From NCBI GenBank assembly GCA_964036665.1, contig OZ038527.1, positions 18,808,221-18,872,220 on the forward strand: a stretch of DNA of 64,000 nt, in the 5' to 3' direction. The position numbers and the translations under genes were made by a program. The DNA comes from Gordius sp. MW1 (Eukaryota; Nematomorpha; Gordioida; Gordea; Gordiidae). Below, one piece after another: positions 13,501-25,400 of the stretch. Position 1 is the first letter of the stretch, and every line of letters starts with the position of its first letter. Under the pieces are notes generated by a model. The model searched no databases. It saw only the letters and a program-made list of their open reading frames with translations, and had not been told where the DNA came from.

Positions 13501-13888
13501 CTGTTCTAGCTACCGACATGGAAGCAATGGGTCTGACAAAACAGGATTCGCATGATCGGATAAAATGGAGGAAATGCATTAGGGGAAAACAGGCTAACCC
13601 AGGAGATCCTGGAAAACGGCCTTAAAACGATGAAGAAGAAGAAAGAAGAAGATGGTGCCCCTGCCTCAACTACTGCCCCTCATTCACTACAAACTAGTAT
13701 TTTACCCTCTCACATCCTCACCTCTAGAATTTGTAAGTTTGCTTTTAAACATTTTTTATAAAAATAACATTTTTATCTTTATATATTTACATTTTATATA
13801 ATATTTGCAGATGTTGCCCCTACCTCAATTACTCCTCCTCAGTCACTAACTTGTACGTTGCCCTCTACCATCCCCACCTCTCAAAGTT
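10570..13888 (+). repeat. Left array of tandem phase-1 mini-exons (interrupted)
   Basis: Units of about 158 bases (one short unit is 113) each contain a 75-81-base Ser/Thr/Pro-rich exon between an acceptor (TTTNNAG) and an excellent donor (GTAAGTTT). Exons are 10570-10644, 10683-10763, 10842-10921, a copy beginning at 11000 and resuming at 13652-13732, and 13811-13888. Four have lengths divisible by three and are phase 1 at both ends, so they can be included or skipped without a frame change. The exon at 10683 has lost its acceptor (AT instead of AG), and the one at 10842 is 80 bases and out of frame. The encoded repeat is roughly YGAPASTTAPHS, then LPSTIPTSRI. Confidence 0.8.
10998..13659 (+). 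mobile_element. 5'-truncated non-LTR retrotransposon C inserted in the mini-exon array
   Basis: The body is 11008-13649, flanked by the 10-base duplication AGATGGTGCC (10998-11007 and 13650-13659) and ending in a (GAA)n-like tail. It begins inside the AP endonuclease (GGDLNGHVGANIDGYEG). The reverse transcriptase follows at about 12128-12700 (FGFKPGKGTTDAIF, KAFDRVPREV, YADD at about 12660). A Cys/His-rich PHD-like segment lies at about 12820-12965 (WPCSVC, CTKCLGWVHKKC, FSCKPC). The terminal region ends at 13625 (LRERIGIEPI, NRLRWFGHVERK). Three frameshifts, near 11205, 12115 and 12630, break the reading frame. The layout with a zinc motif after the RT is known from widespread invertebrate non-LTR elements; I do not assign the clade firmly. 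Confidence 0.88.
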
Positions 13889-14949
13889 GTAAGTCTATGG
13901 GTGTTATTTAACTGCTAAGTAAATAATTACAAACTTTCTGATTGTTGTATCTTGATTTATTGATTTAAACTTTTTATTTTTTTTGTTACTTAAGTTTATA
14001 TCTAAAATATTTTCATTGAAGCTTCTAATACTATGAATGATTAAAAGCCATTGAATGCTATGAACTACAAATAAAGTTATTTATATTTAAAATAAGGCAT
14101 AATCCAGGATGCAGAAATAATGTTGGATGCCATACTAGGAATACAAAGTACTCATCAAAGTAATTAATTTTTTAATTTATCAAATGTTATTTTATTTAGA
14201 TTCTATGGAATTCATTCCCTCCAACAAGGGTACGAATCTATATTTCGGTGGATTTCTTTACAGAATTAAAAACTATCCCTTCTGCAACCTATTATTGCTG
14301 TAGACTCTGCACACTGTGTATGTTCTCCATTGTTCAGTCATAATAGCAGTTATTTAATTATTGACCTCTAAATTTTAGGTATATACAATACATACTTTTT
14401 ACAGAGGACATATGATACCAGTCATATATCCCTGTTGCCTGATAAGTCATGTGAAACCTATAAATTTGTCTTTTACAAAGTAAAAGAAGTCTGTCGGGAA
14501 TATAATTTGGTGCTACAGCCAGATTATGCTCAGGTCAATTTTGAAATGGCTAGCATGCAAGCGTTACGAGAATGCTTCCCAGGTGTTACTGTGAAGGGTA
14601 ATTTAATTTCATATATTTATTCTTTTTTTTTAACCGATAGAAGTTTATTTCCAAATAATTATGTATTGAATATATTTATTTTAGGATGCTTGTTCCACTT
14701 TTCACAAGCCATATTTAGAAGACTAGGACACGAAGGCCTAAGGCCCCTCTACAATGAAGATCAGAAATACGAAAAGATTAACACAAATATTAATAGGTTA
14801 ATCCAATCGTACCTTAATAGGGAGATTAACTATTTAGAATATCTTGACATTATATCCATTTATATGTACCTTCAAGCTGATGATTTGCCATATAACATAT
14901 AAATAAAATTTATATAAAGTTGAATAATTATTTTATTAATTAGTGTCAT

Positions 14950-15905
14950 TATTAGAGGTGAGGATGTTAGAGGGTAAAATACAAGTTTGGAGTGACTGAG
15001 GAGCAGTAGTTGAGGCAGAGGCACCATCTACAAATATAATATAAAATGTAAATATATAAAGATAGAAATGTTACTTTTTAAAAATGTTCAAATACAAACT
15101 TACAAATTCTAGAGGTGAGAATGTTAGAGGGTAAAATACAAATTTGTAGTGACAGAGGAGCAGTAGTTGAGGCAGGGGCACCATCTACAAATATAATATA
15201 AAATGTAAATATATAAAGATAGAAATGTTACTTTTTAAAAATGTTCAAATACAAACTTACAAATTCTAGAGGTGAGGATGTTAGAGGGTAAAATACAAAT
15301 TTGTAGTGACAGAGGAGCAGTAGTTGAGGCAGAGGCACCATCTACAAATATAATATAAAATGTAAATATATAAAGATAGAAATTTAACTTTTTAAAAATG
15401 TTCAAACACAAACTTACAAATTCTAGAGGTGAGGATGTTAGAGGGTAAAATACAAATTTGTAGTGACAGAGGAGCAGTAGTTGAAGCAGAGGCACCATCT
15501 ACAAATATAATATAAAATGTAAATATATAAAGATAAAAATGTTACTTTTTAAAAATGTTCAAATACAAACTTACAAATTCTAGAGGTGAGGATATTAGAG
15601 GGTAAAATACAAGTTTGTAGTCACTGAGGAGTAGTAGTTGAGGCAGAGGACCATCTACACATATTATAAAAAATGTTCAAATATAAAATTACCAATACTA
15701 GAGGTGAGGATGGTAGAGGGCAACGTACAATTTTGCAGTGACTGAGGAGCAGTAGTTGAGGCAGAGGCACCATCTATAAATATTACACAAAATATTAATA
15801 TATTAAGATAAAAATGTTACTTTTATAAAAAATGTTAAAATATAAACTTACAGATTCTAGAGGTGAGGTTTCTAGAGAATAAAGTACAAGTTTGGAGTGA
15901 CTGAG
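14950..15905 (-). repeat. Right array of tandem mini-exons, inverted relative to the left array
   Basis: Seven copies of the same repeat lie on the minus strand. The distinctive junction GCACCATCTA starts at 15021, 15178, 15335, 15492, about 15648 and 15767, a strict 157-base period except for one shortened unit; a final partial copy ends near 15905. Read on the minus strand, each unit has an acceptor (TTTGTAG), an 81-base phase-1 exon (DGASASTTAPLS, then LTSRI) and the donor GTAAGTTT. Relative to the transposase gene these exons are antisense. As DNA, they extend the inverted repeat of the transposon ends. Intercopy similarity is high, suggesting recent amplification or gene conversion. Confidence 0.85.
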
Positions 15906-16339
15906 CAATTAACAACTGGTTTTAATTTAAGTTAAAAAGAGATTTTGCAAACACAAGATGTATTAAAATTAATTAAGTCGTGAAAGATTTGCCATTACAA
16001 CCTACTTTATCTTAAAACTCCTCTTTTGAGAATCTGGTACGTAGGCAATTATATAATAGAATATAATTCAATATAATACAATAAATATAATATAATTTAA
16101 ATTTTTATTATATTGTATTATAGAATCATACATAAATTTGTAACTTAATTGGTTAACATACTTCATCTATATCATTAAAGATCTGCTATTATAATCTACT
16201 TTATTAAATATATTATTACATAAACCTTATAAAATGTGCAGAAATTATACCATAACTTGAAATTATATAGTTTAGTTTTAAAATACATACTTATTTATTA
16301 TTGATTTTAATATGTGTCTTCATGCATTTCATGATCATA

Positions 16340-16375
16340 TTTGTTATTTGACTATTTGTTCGTTGACACCAATTC
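16340..16375 (-). repeat. Right terminal inverted repeat of the MULE
   Basis: Inverted partner of the repeat at 10217-10252, followed directly by the second CTACCTAA. Confidence 0.75.
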
Positions 16376-16455
16376 CTACCTAAAATAACACAGCTGTTTT
16401 GTTATCAAATGACTTTTGCTTAGAAATAGCGGTAAATTTTGACTTTTTAAAATTT

Positions 16456-19400
16456 ATGCCTGAAATTATAATTAATTCGATACCAATTGATTTTCCTTAT
16501 ACTCCTTATGGATGTCAATTGAAATATATGGAAAAGGTAATAGATTGCTTGAATAATCGGTTTAATGGTCTATTGGAAAGTCCAACTGGAACAGGCAGAT
16601 TTAAATTAGTTATTTTTATTATTTTGTTTTAATAGGCAAAACTTTATGCTTACTGTGTGCTACATTGGGATGGCTTCAATATAACAAAAAGTTAGTCAAT
16701 GATGAGCAACATTCTAATACAAATCTCAGCAAGTCGACAATGAATAATATGAACCATGGACAATCTGTGCAATCTTATTCAAAAGTTATATATTCTTCAA
16801 GAACTCACACACAATTAGTTCAAGTTTTGAAGGAACTCAAAAAAACAAAATATGCCAATAGTATAGATGCAGCTTTATTAGCATCGCGAGAACAATATTG
16901 TATTCATCCTCAAGTATCGAAGGAGGAAAACAATTTTCTAAAAATACAAAAATGCAGAGGAAAGGTTCTTATTTTAATATTATATAACATGTGTTAATTA
17001 TCATTAACTATAACTAACTGTAAAAATTGTAAGAGAATTATTAAAAGTTAGTTAAGCTTGCATAGTTTGACCATTTATTAATTAGAAATAGACATTTTTG
17101 AAAAATAATCGAATTTTAAATAGTTCTGAACTGTAAAAATTAACTTTTTTTAACAATATTAATTTTAAAATAGGTACATCATAGGACTTGCCACTTTTAT
17201 AATAATTTAACAAACATTTTCACATCCACTCGCCCATCATCCAAATCTCGCTTACTATTGGAAAATTTACCAAAAGTACCAGATATTGAAGACCTTGTGG
17301 AGTTTGGGCATTCTCATAGAGTTTGTCCATATTATTGCTCAAGGGAATTAGCTAAAACAGCTGATTTAGTTTTGATGCCCTACAATTATTTAGTGGATAA
17401 AAGTTCACGTCGAGGTCGTACCTTAAATAATAACCGAGGTAATTATACAGTTGCAAAATAATTTTATCTCATTTACTCTTTCTTGTACCTAAGTTTATTA
17501 GAATATACTAGATGTACATTTGTTCTAATTTAATGTAATGAAGGCATTACAAAATCCTGAAGTTATTTTAATTATCTAGTCAATCTTAATTTTTTGATTC
17601 GAACTTAAACTCAACAAGGAATCTAATGCTGATTACCCTTTATTCCAAAAGAGACAAATGTTTATAGTCCAAGGGATGGGCACAATTATAATTTTTAGCT
17701 TGTCACATATATATAAAAAATTAATTTGGTTTACACCCCTGGACAGATATTTTTCAGTGACATTTGTCAAGTTAATAACTCAAGAGGTGATTGTTTAATT
17801 TTTCGTTTGGTTTATTATAACAATAAACCCAATATGTTTTTCATATTTTTAATTCAAATTTTGAAAGAGTTGTTTTTATTAATTTGGCTTGCACATTGGC
17901 TATATAATAAATTTCTTGTCTTAAATAATTATTTATTTAAAAAACGAATTATGAGTTATGTATTATTAGTATTGTTGATTTTACCATTATTTTAATTATT
18001 GACAATAAATTGCAAAGAGTGGTTGAAAGATGTAGTTTGAATAAGAACAATTTTGACTTACTGTTTTGCATTTAGATATCAATTTAGTAAAATCTACCTT
18101 TAATTGTTACAGTGTTGGATGAATTTTTGTAACATAAAAATCGTTTGGTTTGATTAAACGCATATTTCATATTTATCTACCTTTGCACGCCATATTACCT
18201 TTAACTGCTGCTTATTCGAGTTTTCCTTTATACATAGTTTTATAGATATTAATTAAACTTGAAATTAAAATGATAAATTATAGGTCCTAGGAAAAGTTTC
18301 TCGTATACAATTCCAAAATAGCTAATATAATTTCATTACATACATTACGCCAATGCAATACAGCTATACAATTTCGATGTAATTAACCATATTTAGATCA
18401 GTCAACCGGGTCTTACGATCAGCTGATTTGTGGAGCCGTCCTAATTTTTGACGAAGCACACAACCTAGAAAAATTTTGCGAAGAAGCCGCATCCCTGGAA
18501 ATGGGAACGGGTGACGTGGCGAGTGCTTTGGTGGAAATAGACGAAATCGTGGATCGATACACGAGTATATTAAGGCAAAGTGCTTCATCTGGTCGCCCCT
18601 TTTACAGTTCCAATTGCGACGGGAGCAGTGCAACCAAGGATGACCAGGAGGCTTTAGTTCCGGACTTTAGTTTGGAAGAATTAGCGTAAGCCTACGGTCG
18701 AATTTATCAAACGCGAAAATGCCATAGTTAATCTAGAAATTGGTATAATTAAAGACCTTTTGATGTTATCAAATTTAGTTTACATTAAAGCTTAAGATGC
18801 GATTTACATTAAGAACTAATTTTGTTATGTTTGCTAATTAATTGGCTTCCTTTTTTTCGTAAAAGAAGCGTTTCTCAAAAAGTGTCCCGATTCGGAATTT
18901 GAGACCTGCAACGTTATAAAAATTTCCGGGCGCGCGGCCCGTTAAATACATCCCAAGCTCGAGCCCGGCCCGAGCCCGTATAAAGATATTTTTCTTGGCT
19001 ATTTTTCATTTTAGATTGTAATTTTTTATCCAAATGATGAAACAATATATATATGTGTTAAAAATCTTTTGGATTTTAACCGAACGTTAGATTGCCTATA
19101 CTAGTGCTTTGAATGTTCAAAGTTTATAATTTTACGTTACATAAATTTTCCCCTTAGTTAGGAATGAATAATATACAATTGTTCATGGCGAAATTAACAA
19201 TGAAAAATTCTATTAATATAAATGTTCCAATTTTGCGTGAAAATACATGAACTTCCAATATACGGTGGTTTATATTTATAAGTGGTTACAAAAGACTATA
19301 AGAAAAAAGACCTCAAAGGGCATTACGAATTTAATTAATGTCCATAGTATCAATTAATATTGACGTGGAAAATTAAAAAATCTAAAATTCAATATATAAC

Positions 19401-22400
19401 CTTTTTCGCGTTTTTAAAGGTTAATCATATTGTAAACCATATATTTAATAAATCTAACCCGTCTTTGGGTCGTACGTTAGAGTTCTCGCCTAAGCGCTTA
19501 ACATAATAATAATAATTATATACAAGCGAAGGTTGGTTTTAATAATGGTTTCGTCGGATTGGTAAAGATTTTTTTGAACACTTAATTTTCTAAGAAAAAT
19601 TTTGCTCCCAATTTTTTTACCAACCCGACGACACCTTAAATAAAACCAACTTTATCAGACAATGGAAGGTTCATTTCTGAGTTTATTAACAGGCGAGTGA
19701 AAGAAATTTTTATGGGATTGGAAGAAGCATTGGATAGCCTGCAAATCCCGAATGGTCCCGATTCCCAAACCGGTCGAGTCGTGTCTGTCGATTATTTGTA
19801 CGAGTTATTAAACGATAAACTTAAACTCGATCGCAATTCGGCTATGGCCTGCGTTTCCCTCCTCGATAGAATAACTAATCACATCGCCGTCAATTCCGAC
19901 GTACATTCTAGTGTAGCTTCCACGGGCCGTCCTACCAGCAAGTATTTCGCCGCCAAAAACACCAAAGGTATGTGTGAATCTTAATTTCGGATTCATATTT
20001 AAATAAAATCCAATAAAAACTTTTCGTTAAATTAATATGCATTTTTTCTAAAAATTTAGTAAGGAAACTTAAACAAACACTCTTTTATCGGAAAATCAAA
20101 GATTGTGACGCTAGTAAGCCTGTTTAGGTATTGCATTTTTAGCTATGTTATTACGCAGAGTTGGACGTGGTATTAATCTAAAACTTTATCAAAATATAAG
20201 AATTCTAATTAAAATCCCCCTCGTGATTCAATCAAGTATCAAGTTTTATTGCTTAGATTCGTAAAATATTGAAACCACCAATGGGGTATATGAGGAGGCA
20301 TAAAAATGAAACCTGTTAAAAAAACGAGTAGATTTTAGTTGAAAATTTATATGTAAAGATATATTCATTGTAAAAAAAGATTCAATTGATTTCAAAAAAA
20401 CAAGGTTTATAAAAATTGCAAAATGTCCGGGGCATGTCATAGCCTAGAGTTAAAAAGAATAGTTTATTATGTTTTCACTTTATCTAAATCTTTTGCGAAT
20501 TTTGGCAACTAAGATCAAGGAAAAATTTACCTATACCTCGAAACAGGCATGTAATCCGCATATAAATTGTTATTAATAGAAAGAATTATAAAGATTCAAT
20601 TTACCCCGGGTTATTGGTAATCGCCGTTCCCCTTTAATAATTACTTACCTAGATTTGTGTTAAAAGTTTGAACAATTTATTATCATAATGTAAATAAATG
20701 CTTTCTACAGTCCTGCAATTTTTAAATTATTTCAATCCGTACCAGACCAACATTTTTTTAAAATTTTGCATGCACGTACATAAGGATCTTCAAAATAACC
20801 TTTTATCGACCCGAACCCAATCTTTTTTAATTTGCTCCACCCAAGTAAGTAAACAAATTTATTTGAACAAAAAAATGACTATGAACAATAGGGAACTGGC
20901 GTAAAATTAGACTGCCGGGCTGGCCCGAGCGGGCACACGAGATTCGGGAAATTCGTACATAAAGATATTTTGTTATATAGTGTGTTATTTTATTTGGTGT
21001 ATTAATTTGTCACTTTTTTGCTGTATAATATTTATTAATCATTGTTCTCATCCTTGAAAATGGATAAAAGAATTTTTCACGTGTATCACAAAATTATTGG
21101 TAAAAATTTTAAAAATCATCATTTCTCGCCGGGCAGTTCGGGCAGCTCTAATGATTGGGACATTGCCGGGAGGACACGTAGAAGGTTTCGGACGGGCCCG
21201 GGCCGGCACTTTAGTTAAAAAATTGGACGGGCGGAGTTTTGGGCCGAAAAATTAGACAAATCTGACCTCTGATATACGAGGAGCAGGGGCCCGAGTTTGA
21301 GAAGCTATGTCACGCGTTCGCTTTACCTGCGTTTCATTTTGAATAAAGTAGACATTGTTATTAGCGTTTGCTTATAATTAGGGCTCAGGCCTGGGATTAA
21401 AAGTATTTTATTGTTTTTTGTCCTGGCCGCCCTATTCATAATTCTCGCCGGCCAGGGCTATCCCATTGCAGAATTCTGATAAAATGAATTAAAATACGCT
21501 AACTAACGTCAATGAAAGGTTTTGACCACTTGGGCACTCTGCTAAAAACGGCTTATGGGTTTGACCAAGAGACCACAACCGAGACCGAAACCATAAAGGG
21601 TCCAGAAGCTAGGAATATTGCCGAGTTATCAGGACTTAGAGCCAGCTTAAAAGCTAAGTACGACCTCTTCTCGTTTGATAATGTTGCTATCAATTCAAAT
21701 CGCCTGTCTCGCTGCAATCCGCAAAAAGATATGCATAATAACATGAAACATTTTAAGGTTTTGTTGAAATATATTTATGATACGATTCTTAATTGCTTTT
21801 TATCTATATCTAGATATGTGAGTGAAAGGTGAGAAAGAAATTTATGATATAAATTATAATTCGGGTTTTTGCAATCTATAATTGCTTTTCCGATTAGTTC
21901 ATTCTATTAACGATTTAAAGGGATTTCTAAAATTTTTAGAATGCCTATTATGTTCTCTGACCTTTTTAGGGACTAATATAATGTAATAAAAAAAGATAGA
22001 TAATTGGAAATGCATCTTATAATAGTTGGTTTTTATCAAAAGTATTTTTCATACTAAGAATGTCCTACTTAAATGTCTTCTGATTAAAGCATTATTTACG
22101 GTTTACCTTTTTACAATTTAATATGTTACCTAAAGATAGTGTTGTGAAGGGCGCGCCATACGGTCTGCTACAGTGGTATTATGGTGTTGACAAAAGAGCC
22201 ACACCCACATTCTTAGACTCCTTTTCTTGTTAAGACATTCAATGTGGGTGTGTAGCAAACCGACCTCTAGTGTATTAATTTTTCTCTCCGAATTGCCCAA
22301 CTACCGACTTTCTGTCATGATAAAATTTTTGTTTAGCCAATCTTTGGTTCATTTTGTCTTTCGGATCAGCACGATTTATTCCTAATAACATTTCAGACGG

Positions 22401-25400
22401 CGTTTTACCCGTTGTCGCCTGAGGAGTATTCCTGTAAGCCATAAGGGTTTGCAGAAGACAGATCTCCTTATCACTACCTCCTTTTCTGCCGGTTTGGTAT
22501 TGCCTCCAAAATAGTATCAGATAATGGCCCTCAATTTGCTAGTAAAGAATTTTTGTTTGGCAAACAAATTGAAGCATATAAGTTCAACGTCATAACACCC
22601 TAAGACGAATGGAGTAGTAGAAAGAGTAATTAGGACGTTAAAGTCAAGATATTTTGGCCGGGGAGGTAGTGATAAGGAGATATGCCTTCTGCAAACCCTT
22701 GTGGCTTTCAGGAATAATCCTCAGACGACAATTGGTAAAGCGCCGTCTGAAATGTTATTAGGAAAAAGGTTAGGGACAGCGTTTTTTTATTCGTGCTGAC
22801 CCGAAAGACAAAGTGAACCAAAGATTGGTTAAATAAAAAGTTTATCATGATAGAAAGTGGGTAGTTAGGCAATTCGGAGAGGGTGATATAGTTTGGATAA
22901 AAAATGAAACGACTGCAGGTTGGTATATAAAAGGTAATTGTGGAACGAAATGGCGAACACTCATATAGTGTTCGTACCAATAAAGGAATTTGAAGGAAAC
23001 AGTATGATCTGTAAAGTGTAAACTGATATAAACTAAGACTTTGTGAATACAATAGAAGGTACCAGACATTGGACTTTTATTTTTCTTATAACAATTAAGC
23101 ATGTTTTGAATCTATTTTCTATTTTTATCTTTCAACTAATTTTTATCTGTAACAATTAAAAGCACAACAAACTTTTTATTTGAAAGAAATAATTTACTAA
23201 CGTATTGAGAATATAAGAGTAGAAACCAATTAGATTATTTATAGAGTGTTCCAGCTATTTAAACATAAACTATATTTTAAATTAGCAGACGACAATTTAT
23301 TCCTTTTATTAGTCAGCGTATTGACGGCCGACAAAAATATTCATTCGCTAGGGTCTGATGTAGGCGCTTGTCCCAAATAATCTTGTGCCATTTTCGAAAG
23401 TGTTGGATATATTGTGGAATGGGCGTTCCACCAATCTATATATTCATACTAAAGCTTGCCAACTCTTCGCGAAAATAATCTATTAATTCCCCTGCTTTAT
23501 TTGACCTTAATTTAGCCACCCTATTTATTAAATTATAGAAGCACGCAACATTGAATTTTACTTTTTTACATTATCAAATATGGATACCGACGTCAACGGC
23601 GACAGAGAAACGCTTTCATGGTCTTGATTGTGGCTTATGTCCGGGTAATAGGAGTTATATGTCTCTTCAAAAAATAAATTTAAAATGATTACCATATAAG
23701 TCCATGAAATTTGGCATTAAAGCCTTCTTAATTCTGGGGTCCAGCACAGTAGAGATGTGATTTTCAAGTGTGATATACTTAGCCCTATAAATGGCACCCT
23801 TTTCCAACATTTTCGTTGATGCTTCTTTCAGCATGGTTCCTCCTCCAGAAAATTTAATTAAGATTTTTTCAATCTCCTGAAAAAACACAAGTAAAATCCC
23901 GACGGGACTTCTGTGGGATGAAAGTTCCTTTGTCATTTCATAAAATGGCTCTAGAAAGAGTTCAATTTCCTTTAATGTATAGATTTGATAATTGGTTAGA
24001 CGACAGGGATCATTACGGGTATTTAAAAGTTGATTTATAGCCCGTGTAATCTAAAAAACTTTAAGTAAGAAAATTTTAATTTCACCTTGTTGACACTTCA
24101 ACCTATTAAAAATTTGATATTCCATCTTGTGCTGACATCAAGGGACTCAAATTCCCGGTCATCTCTGCATATTCTTGCATGTATTTGGGCGATCTGTGGA
24201 GTTTGGCTACAAAATTTTCGATTTTGGTTAAGTGGGGTGCCAAGTATTTTAAACCCTCCTTCGCAAATAAATTCAGAACGTGCGCCATACATCGCACACT
24301 ATTTAACCTCTGGAAATGTTTGTTAAATAATTCTTTTTCCATTAACTTGGCCGCCAAAACTATGTTAGATCCATTGTCGTGTGTTATAGCCAATAACTTT
24401 TCCAATAGGCCACATTCTTCCAAGGATTTAATAATGAGATCCTTAAGGTCTTTGGTTGTATGTGGGTAACCAAATTCCACAAAATCAAGAAGATAATTGT
24501 GTGGTGGGGAATTTACTTAAAAATACCAAGAAACAATTATACTTCAATCAAAAAATCTAAAGTGATAAATCTCTAGTAGCGATATTTAGAAGGCTCAGAA
24601 TTCTCTGGCCTACTAAGTTGCAATTACAATTCATTACTTGAGTGACGATTGGAGCTTACACAATTATTTCTTGATGTTTTGGAATATAGTTACCAACATA
24701 CCGCCATAGACCTTAAGAATCTCATTATTGAATCCTTGGAAAAATCTGGCTATTGGAAATGGCTCTAACACATGACAATGGATCCAACCTTGTTTGGGCG
24801 GCCAAGTTAATGGGAAAGGACTTTATTAACAAGTATTCCAAGAGGTTATATAGTGTTCTTAATCTAATAGCGAAGGAGGTTATTAAATATCTGGCACCTC
24901 ACTTAACAAAAATCGCAACTTTTGTAGCCACACTCCACAGATCGCCAAAAATCATGCAATAATAGGGATAGATAACCGGGAATAAGATTCCCTTTGATGT
25001 GAGCACAAGGTGGAATAGCAAATTTTTTATGTTAAAAAGTGTAAACAAGGTAAATTTTGAATTTGCTTACTTAATGTTTTTTAGAATGCATGGGCTATCG
25101 CTCATCTTTTAAATACCCACAGCGATCCCTATCATTTAACCAGTTATGAAATGGATACATTAAAGGAAATTGAAGTCTTTTAGAGCCATTTTATGAAATG
25201 ATAAACGAGCTTTCATCCCACAGAAGTACCGTCGGGATTGTTCTTGTGTTTTTTCAGGAGATTGCGAAAATCTTGATTAAAATTTCTGGAAGAGGGATTA
25301 TGCTAAAAGAAGCCTCAGCGAAAATGTTAGAAAAAGGTGTCATTTATAGAGCTAAGTATATCACACTTGAAAATTACATCGCTATTGTACCGGATCCCAT

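Larger units (their letters stand above)
10346..14902 (+). pseudogene. FLYWCH plus MULE transposase gene, decayed
   Basis: The first exon, 10346-10523, encodes 59 residues with a FLYWCH-like zinc finger (FKCRTKC, then RDHSEIP). Splicing its phase-1 end to a downstream array exon rebuilds the final histidine (DHSEIPH). Mini-exons of the left array follow, then short exons near 14200 and 14260. The MULE domain lies at about 14404-14595, joined across a short intron to about 14686-14902 (MASMQALRECFPGVTVKG, then CLFHFSQAIFRR). At the usual second catalytic aspartate (xDFExA) this copy reads VNFEMA, so Asp is replaced by Asn. The protein ends about 60 residues after the CLFH motif, short of where the catalytic Glu region normally lies. 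AATAAA at 14902-14907 overlaps the stop codon. I judge it catalytically dead. Exon joins in the middle are uncertain. Confidence 0.7.
10209..16383. mobile_element. MULE-type DNA transposon with FLYWCH/MULE gene and inverted mini-exon arrays
   Basis: Terminal inverted repeats share GTCAACGAACAAATRGTCAA (left 10225-10252, right inverted at 16340-16366). The block is flanked by the same 8 bases, CTACCTAA, at 10209-10216 and 16376-16383, a plausible target duplication for the MULE superfamily (8-11 bp is usual). That makes the body 10217-16375, including a later 2.6-kb retrotransposon insertion. Inside are a FLYWCH-type exon, exons of a MULE transposase domain, and tandem repeats near each end that point toward each other. 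The outermost 14-15 bases of the two termini match poorly, so the precise ends are less certain than the element itself. The right end lies about 80 bases before the RTEL1 start codon. Confidence 0.75.

Noticed and set aside
13181..13579. 132-codon minus-strand open frame
   Set aside because: Antisense shadow of the C-terminal region of retrotransposon C.
14950..15905. Regular 157-base repeats as a CRISPR array
   Set aside because: The whole unit is repeated with no unique spacers, there are no cas genes, and the setting is a eukaryotic transposon with splice sites.
22708..23102. Minus-strand hydrophobic open frames
   Set aside because: They lie opposite the integrase C-terminal fragment and have no independent support.
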